The position numbers and the translations under genes are program-made. DNA of 64,000 nucleotides, taken from assembly GCA_023974075.1 (NCBI GenBank), contig JAMFTG010000055.1, positions 712,477 through 776,476 of the forward strand. The letters are read 5' to 3'. The notes beneath the pieces are model-generated. The model saw only the letters and a list, made by a program, of their open reading frames with translations, ran no database searches and was not told the DNA's origin. This document shows positions 57,801-64,000 of the stretch, piece after piece; positions within the stretch are counted from its first letter, which is position 1, and every line of letters starts with the position of its first letter. Origin of the DNA: Chaenocephalus aceratus (Eukaryota > Chordata > Actinopteri > Perciformes > Channichthyidae).

Positions 57801-60800
57801 TGATAGGAGGTGTTATTCCTTATCTGTATTGGTATTGTGTTATATTATATATATTTTTTTATTTTCCTGAAAACAACTGCTTTGGCAAATTTTAACAGCA
57901 CAAGAGATAATAAAATGAGTTATAATAATTTTTTTTTATAATTATAATTTTTCTTTTATTCTTTAAATGTTTTACTTTTTAATAAACATTTAAAATATTT
58001 TTTTTTATTGTTGAATTATTACGTTTTTATTTTTTAAATATTTGTAATTTATCATTATTATTTAAATTATTTTATTTGTTGTTTATTCTTGAATTGTTTA
58101 CACTGATATGAGAGCATATACAATACCATTTTGAAGACTTGCAAATCATTTTTACAAACCCCAAACCGACACATCTTCCAAAAAGAAAACTACATTAAAA
58201 TAACATGACCTTTGTTTATTTGATTGCATCTTTAACGAGTTGTGCACATTGTCAGTAACGCTGGTGTGTTTCCCGCTCAGATAACAGCCGGGTGGTGAGT
58301 CAGTACACCGACCGGGTGGAGGAGCAACACGCCTACATCAAAGAGACCGTGGACACCGTGTTCCCCTCCAACATCAGAGTGCTGCATGTGAGAGAACCAC
58401 AGGAAACACACTAACTGCTTCCTGTCTGACGTAAAGACTACAGGAAACACACTAACTGCTTCCTGTCTGACGTAAAGACTACAGGAAACACACTAACTGC
58501 TTCCTGTCTGACGTAAAGACCACAGGAAACACACTAACTGCTTCCTGTCTGACGTAAAGACTACAGGAAACACACTAACTGCTTCCTGTCTGGCGCACAG
58601 ACTACAGGAAACACACTAACTGCTTCCTGTCTGACGTAGAGACTACAGGAAACACACTAACTGCTTCCTGTCTGCTGTAAAGACTACAGGAAACACACTA
58701 ACTGCTTCCTGTCTGACGTAAAGACCACAGGAAACACACTAACTGCTTCCTGTCTGACGTAAAGACTACAGGAAACACACTAACTGCTTCCTGTCTGCTG
58801 TAAAGACTACAGGAAACACACTAACTGCTTCCTGTCTGACGTAAAGACCACAGGAAACACACTAACTGCTTCCTGTCTGGCGTACAGACCACAGGAAACA
58901 CACTAACTGCTTCCTGTCTGGCGCACAGACTACAGGAAACACACTAACTGCTTCCTGTCTGACGTAAAGACTACAGGAAACACACTAACTGCTTCCTGTC
59001 TGCTGTAAAGACTACAGGAAACACACTAACTGCTTCCTGTCTGACGTAGAGACCACAGGAAACACACTAACTGCTTCCTGTCTGACGTAGAGACTACAGG
59101 AAACACACTAACTGCTTCCTGTCTGACGTAAAGACCACAGGAAACACACTAACTGCTTCCTGTCTGACGTAAAGACTACAGGAAACACACTAACTGCTTC
59201 CTGTCTGACGTAGAGACCACAGGAAACACACTAACTGCTTCCTGTCTGACGTAAAGACTACAGGAAACACACTAACTGCTTCCTGTCTGCTGTAAAGACT
59301 ACAGGAAACACACTAACTGCTTCCTGTCTGACGTAAAGACCACAGGAAACACACTAACTGCTTCCTGTCTGACGTAAAGACCACAGGAAACACACTAACT
59401 GCTTCCTGTCTGCTGTAAAGACTACAGGAAACACACTAACTGCTTCCTGTCTGACGTAAAGACCACAGGAAACACACTAACTGCTTCCTGTCTGGCGCAC
59501 AGACTACAGGAAACACACTAACTGCTTCCTGTCTGACGTAGAGACTACAGGAAACACACTAACTGCTTCCTGTCTGCTGTAAAGACTACAGGAAACACAC
59601 TAACTGCTTCCTGTCTGACGTAAAGACCACAGGAAACACACTAACTGCTTCCTGTCTGACGTAAAGACTACAGGAAACACACTAACTGCTTCCTGTCTGG
59701 CGCACAGACTACAGGAAACACACTAACTGCTTCCTGTCTGACGTAAAGACCACAGGAAACACACTAACTGCTTCCTGTCTGGCGCACAGACTACAGGAAA
59801 CACACTAACTGCTTCCTGTCTGACGTAGAGACTACAGGAAACACACTAACTGCTTCCTGTCTGCTGTAAAGACTACAGGAAACACACTAACTGCTTCCTG
59901 TCTGACGTAAAGACTACAGGAAACACACTAACTGCTTCCTGTCTGCTGTAAAGACTACAGGAAACACACTAACTGCTTCCTGTCTGACGTAAAGACCACA
60001 GGAAACACACTAACTGCTTCCTGTCTGACGTAGAGACTACAGGAAACACACTAACTGCTTCCTGTCTGCTGTAAAGACTACAGGAAACACACTAACTGCT
60101 TCCTGTCTGACGTAAAGACCACAGGAAACACACTAACTGCTTCCTGTCTGACGTAAAGACTACAGGAAACACACTAACTGCTTCCTGTCTGCTGTAAAGA
60201 CTACAGGAAACACACTAACTGCTTCCTGTCTGACGTAAAGACCACAGGAAACACACTAACTGCTTCCTGTCTGGCGCACAGACTACAGGAAACACACTAA
60301 CTGCTTCCTGTCTGGCGTACAGACTACAGGAAACACACACACTGCACCGTCTTTACGTCAGACAGAAGTCTGGCGTAAAGACGACAAACACTGAGACTAA
60401 CTATTTACTGTGTGCAGTAAAGACTACAAACACTGATGTAAACCGCTTCCTGTGTGCAGTAAAGACTACAAACACTAATGTAAACTGCTTCCTGTGTGCA
60501 GTAAAGACTACACACACTGATGTAAACTGCTTCCTGTGTGCAGGGCGTCCTGGAGAAGATCCGTCAGAAGATCGTGAAGCTGGAGAAGGCGATCCAGACT
60601 CAGAGGGAGGAGTGCAACGAGCCCTGCACCACCAAGTGCCCCATCCCCGTGGTGTCCGGTAAGGCGTCCCTAATAACATCATTAAAGATCCTTAATTATT
60701 CGATGTAAAAATATGAAATAAATACATGACAAACACGCATATTGTAGCATATAGTCAATAACAAAAGAAGCATCTTATTATATGTAAAACAATATGCGAA

Positions 60801-63211
60801 AGGCATATTAAACTACATGAAAAATGTAACCTGCGTGTGTGTGTTTCAGGTAAGGAGTGTGAGGATATTTTCCGCCGTGGAGGAAAAGACTCCCAGATGT
60901 ACATGATCCAGCCCGACAGCTTCACCGCTCCGTACCGAGTCTTCTGTGATCAGAGCACGCAGAACGGAGGTCAGAATCACTTCCTTTTAATATCTCCCAT
61001 GTCTTAACGAGGTTTTTAATTAACATTTCTTCTTCTTTTGTTTTTATTTCCGCAGGCTGGCTTCTCATCCAGAACAGGCAGGACGGCAGCGTGGACTTTG
61101 GGCGACGTTGGGACGAATATCGACGCGGATTTGGGAACATCGCCTCCGACTCTGGGAAGGGTCACTGTCAGACTCCTGGTAAGGTTTTTCAAAATAAGAG
61201 TCAAGAGGATTTGTGAAGGGAGATGTAAGCTAATGGGTGGAAAACTGACATTATTTTAAACATATTTAAAAAATAAATAGGGGTAAAGGCATTGTATATA
61301 ATATGTTATTGTTTTTGAACATATATTTCAGTATTTTAAAAAGTAATTGTATAGTGTATTAAATGATGATAATGCAAAAGTCATAGTATAGTATGTACAA
61401 AAATTAAGAAAAATCATGTAGTAAGTATAGATATGTCAAAAAAAGTAAAAGCATAGCATGTTAAATTAGAAATAAATGGTATCAAATGTTGAAAAATATA
61501 TATTTTTAAAGACGTATAATAAATAAAAAGTTTTTAAAATAAAAACATGGTATGGTGTTTAAAATATTAGAAAAAAGTAATAGGATAGCATATAAAAAAT
61601 ATCATGTCTTAAGTTAAAGATCTCAGTACATTTCGAACACATTTGAGTACCTTAATAAATGTGTTTATTCACGATTTTGGGTTGTTGTTCACATCCAGAA
61701 TTAATTTGTATTTTTTTCCTTTCTCACCTGCCAGGTGAGTACTGGCTGGGTAACGACCACATCAGTCAAGTGACCAAGATGGGCCCCACCGAGGTCCTCA
61801 TCGAGATGGAGGACTGGACCGGAGCCAAGGTGGGCAGCAATACTTCTATTTACAGCCGATTTACATCTTTATAAAAGTCATATTAGGTAGTGTAGAAAAT
61901 AAAAATAAGTCATATTGAAAAAATAGGGAAAAAACATTGTATAGTATATTGAAATATTGCCAAAGTAAAAAAACGGTATTTAGTATAGAATGTCGAAAAA
62001 GTCAAAAGAAAGAATGTCGAAAAAAAGAAGGATAATGGTCTTCTCTCAAAATATAAACTCATCTTGTTGCTTTTCCCTGCCTTTAGGTCCATGCTCAGTA
62101 CCGCCAGTTCACAATCCAATCAGAGACGTCCAACTACGTGATGGCGGTGGACGGATACTCCGGGAATGCCGGGAACTGTTTCCTGGACGGATCCACGGAA
62201 CTGTTTGGTGAAAACCGCACGATGACCATTCACAACAGCATGATGTTCAGCACCTACGACCGAGACAACGACAACTGGTGAGTGTCCTGGTAATGGTGAC
62301 GTTTTCTTAAAATAGCTTTTATAATAGCCATATTTTTCGCTCCTTTTAAAAAAAACATATTTTTCTTTCGGTGTCTTTGAATGCACCGTCACACCAAAGC
62401 ACATTCATCGTGTGTGTAAACCTACTTAGCAACAACACCGATTCTTGGCAATACAAAGTCAAAAAAACGTAATATAGTCTGTTGAAAAAGTCGAAAAAAA
62501 CGTCAAAGTAACAGTTCCAAGGATCCTTCCAGGTCATGATTTTGTGTTTTTTTGTTATCTAAACTTCCTTCGAGCCCATGTTTACATCCAACTGCACTTT
62601 ATATCCTACCTCATACCATTTTTATAGAACACATATTTATTTTGAGTTTTGTAATTATCAACCGCACTGACAAACAAATGTACAATAACTTACTTATTGA
62701 CTTGTTTAGATTTGTTTTACTGCCTTGACCGTTTAGTTTTTATATTTTTATAGCAATGTTGTATTGTTTTATAAGCGTACTGTTCCATGTATCATAGGTC
62801 CAATTTACTGTCTCTTTATATAGTATATATTCAATGTTTTTAGCTTGTATTGTCAAATGACACTTATACGGTCTGTTATGTGTGATTGCACCTTCAGGAA
62901 TACTTGGGATTTCGCTGTACTCTGTGAAGTGACAATAAAGGAGTCTAATCTAATCTTGTCTCCTTGTTTCCTCTCCCAGGGTCCCAGGTGATCCGTCTAA
63001 ACAATGCGCCAGAGAGGATGGAGGCGGCTGGTGGTACAACCGCTGCCACTCGGCCAATCCCAACGGACGATACTACATCGGAGGAGCGTACACTCGCCGA
63101 ATGGCCAAACACGGCACGGACGACGGCGTGGTGTGGATGAACTGGAAGGGCAGCTGGTATTCTCTGAAAACCATCAGCATGAAGATCAGGCCGTTCTTCG
63201 TCCCCAGCTAA
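51824..63211 (+). CDS. fgb: Fibrinogen beta chain
   Basis: Liver-secreted clotting protein; thrombin removes fibrinopeptide B and exposes the GHRP knob. Exons: 51824-51901, 52343-52369, 52453-52562, 53211-53313, 53955-54023, 57328-57442, 58281-58387, 60544-60658, 60850-60969, 61056-61178, 61735-61829, 62087-62277, 62980-63211. All are GT-AG with matching phases, 494 residues (human 491). Signal peptide 1-16 ([16 protein letters not shown]); predicted mature start Gln17; fibrinopeptide B 17-45 with an NVT sequon at Asn33 and a tyrosine-acidic DYDSYD stretch; cleavage at DAR/GHRP (Gly46). Coiled coil between the cysteine clusters LCPTGC and CNEPCTTKC. Fibrinogen C-terminal domain from [11 protein letters not shown], with [10 protein letters not shown] (sequon), [10 protein letters not shown] and [16 protein letters not shown]. 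No disruption seen. Introns 5 and 7 hold large minisatellites. AATAAA at 63250. Confidence 0.97.
52800..52985. mobile_element. Short dispersed repeat in fgb intron 3
   Basis: TTAGACGCTTTTATCCAAAG followed by CGACTCACA, and later GGGGTTTGAACCTGTGACC: wording I recognise from a very common teleost interspersed repeat. No second copy is seen in this window, so borders and class stay open. Confidence 0.45.
53345..53520. repeat. Dispersed short repeat in fgb intron 4
   Basis: GAGATCCTCCAACAATGCAA, ATAAAATACAACAATACAAA and GCGCAAGAAGTCTATATACA resemble the stretch at 18590-18690 in a tlr2 intron and others near 7030 and 27625. Confidence 0.5.
54100..57258 (+). mobile_element. Family A hAT-like transposon, 3'-truncated, with giant 37-bp array, in fgb intron 5
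   Basis: The left part CAGAGCTGGGAAGTAGTGGA ... TTTACTCCACTACTTA matches the family A copies at 7494 and 25627. The 37-bp array follows. The family's right part stops soon after AACAGGCTGGTTTCTTTAGT, so the right terminus is missing. Coding exon 6 of fgb starts 70 bases further on. Confidence 0.8.
54205..57230 (+). repeat. 37-bp minisatellite, about 82 copies
   Basis: The unit is CACAAATACCTGTACTTTCT + ACTTCTTACATGTTGAA, with ACAC/ACTC/ACCC and TTAC/TCAC/TCTC variants. Unit variants are interspersed, with occasional single-base indels. Confidence 0.97.
57480..58270. other. fgb intron 6, AT-rich
   Basis: Very A+T-rich intron sequence with homopolymer T runs; no other feature recognised. Confidence 0.5.
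58393..60345 (+). repeat. 41-bp minisatellite, about 47 copies, in fgb intron 7
   Basis: The unit is ACAGGAAACACACTAACTGC + TTCCTGTCTGACGTAAAGACT, with variants ACGTAAAG, ACGTAGAG, GCGCACAG and CTGTAAAG. It starts about ten bases after the exon 7 donor. It is followed by three or four diverged units (60400-60543), whose last copy forms the acceptor of exon 8. Confidence 0.97.
62286..62960. other. fgb intron 12
   Basis: AT-rich intron with a stretch near 62880-62960 (CTTGGGATTTCGCTGTACTC ... GTGACAATAAAGGAGTCTAA) that looks like the 3' end of a short interspersed element. Nothing coding. Confidence 0.45.
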
Positions 63212-64000
63212 TCAGAGAGCATCAACGCACACATACGGGAACCCGCCAAAATAAAAGACAGGAAATGAATGTGTGGCTTTAGGGTTTGGAGTCAAACAGC
63301 TTCAAAAGTCTTTGTAGCTCATTTTCAAGTGTGTCCTTTATTTTAGCTGTAACCTTAAAGTTGGTGGACACACACACTCAAACACAACTTTTACTGAGAG
63401 TCTCGGCATGTGCTGATGTATACAAACACAAGCTTAAGAACAAAGTGAAATAAGAATTGATAAAAAGTAAGATTATTGTCTACAGGAAAAGAGAAGCATG
63501 GTACTGGTTGTGAGTGTTTGTGCTCTGTCCTTTCTCGTGATGTGTGACGTCTTCGGTGTGCAGAACAAGGACGAGTCAACAGACTGTCCTCCGCTACTCA
63601 ATAAACACGTTGAGGAACATACTTCCTGTCTGGTCTGGCTGTTATTTCACTAAAGGGACTGTAGGAAACGAAAGGAACTCAATTAATACTTCCCGCTACA
63701 GCCTGTCAAAAATAAAACACAAAAACGTATCATGGTGAAATATGCAAAGAAGGTTTAAAGAAAAGTGAGAAAAGTAATGCTAAATAATATTGTTGCTCAT
63801 CTTCTGCGTCAATCAAGAGTAAGTGGGTTTAAACTGCTCAATAAACACAGTGTCAACTTTTGGGATAACAGGCTGAAGCACAAATGGGCTTAATCGCAAA
63901 AAAGGGCCATCAGAACAATCGGAAATTCCCATTCTTGCCGGGATAGTTTTAGTAACTAGCTTATCTAGTCAGTCAAAAGTGGGTGTTTATAAATGCTAAA
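63212..64000. other. fgb 3' UTR and downstream sequence
   Basis: AATAAA at 63250-63255 (CCAAAATAAAAGAC), 39 bases after the stop, is the likely fgb polyadenylation signal. Beyond it there are short A/T-rich repeats and two CTCAATAAACAC stretches (about 63598 and 63838). No gene recognised up to the window end. Confidence 0.55.

Overview
This is teleost fish nuclear DNA, probably from a percomorph, although the species cannot be fixed from the window. The evidence is spliced GT-AG genes, two L2-type LINE tails, many short non-autonomous DNA transposons with 8-bp, TTAA or TA target duplications, and long CA/TG microsatellites. Tandem repeats make up roughly a third of the window.

Layout. 1-828 (-): 5' LTR and leader of an LTR retroelement, inserted into an L2 LINE whose 3' half runs to 2164. 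2165-4728: 28-bp pyrimidine-rich minisatellite. 5426-11870 (+): fam111-like serine protease gene, with a candidate TATA box and first exon near 5.43 kb and coding exons from 8608. 14267-28794 (-): tlr2 in eleven coding exons, with introns full of transposons. Its first four coding exons carry six frame-changing indels, so the gene reads as a pseudogene, or as several assembly errors; the last seven exons are intact. 28795-32741: upstream sequence with a ZBED-type hAT remnant. 32742-42938: one short transposon blown up to about 10 kb by a 48-bp minisatellite of some 190 units. 42939-45500: more short transposons. 45535-50616 (+): secreted protein joining a thyroglobulin type-1 domain to a C-type lectin domain. 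50688-51720: a long TG run and a long AC run in inverted orientation. 51724-63255 (+): complete fibrinogen beta chain gene (fgb), 13 coding exons, 494 residues.

The tlr2-fgb neighbourhood agrees with their linkage on human chromosome 4q31, so this looks like an old vertebrate linkage group invaded by transposons. The gene set has an innate-defence and plasma-protein flavour: a pattern receptor (broken here), a secreted lectin-like protein, a FAM111-type protease and a clotting protein. Nothing shows that they act in one pathway.

The most distinctive feature is that minisatellites arose repeatedly inside short DNA transposons. At least three unrelated transposon families here carry internally amplified 37- or 48-bp units. 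Other points are tandemly duplicated small exons in the fam111-like gene, decoy splice acceptors in an fgb intron that would each give an immediate stop codon, and a lectin exon bracketed within about 25 bp on both sides by transposons.
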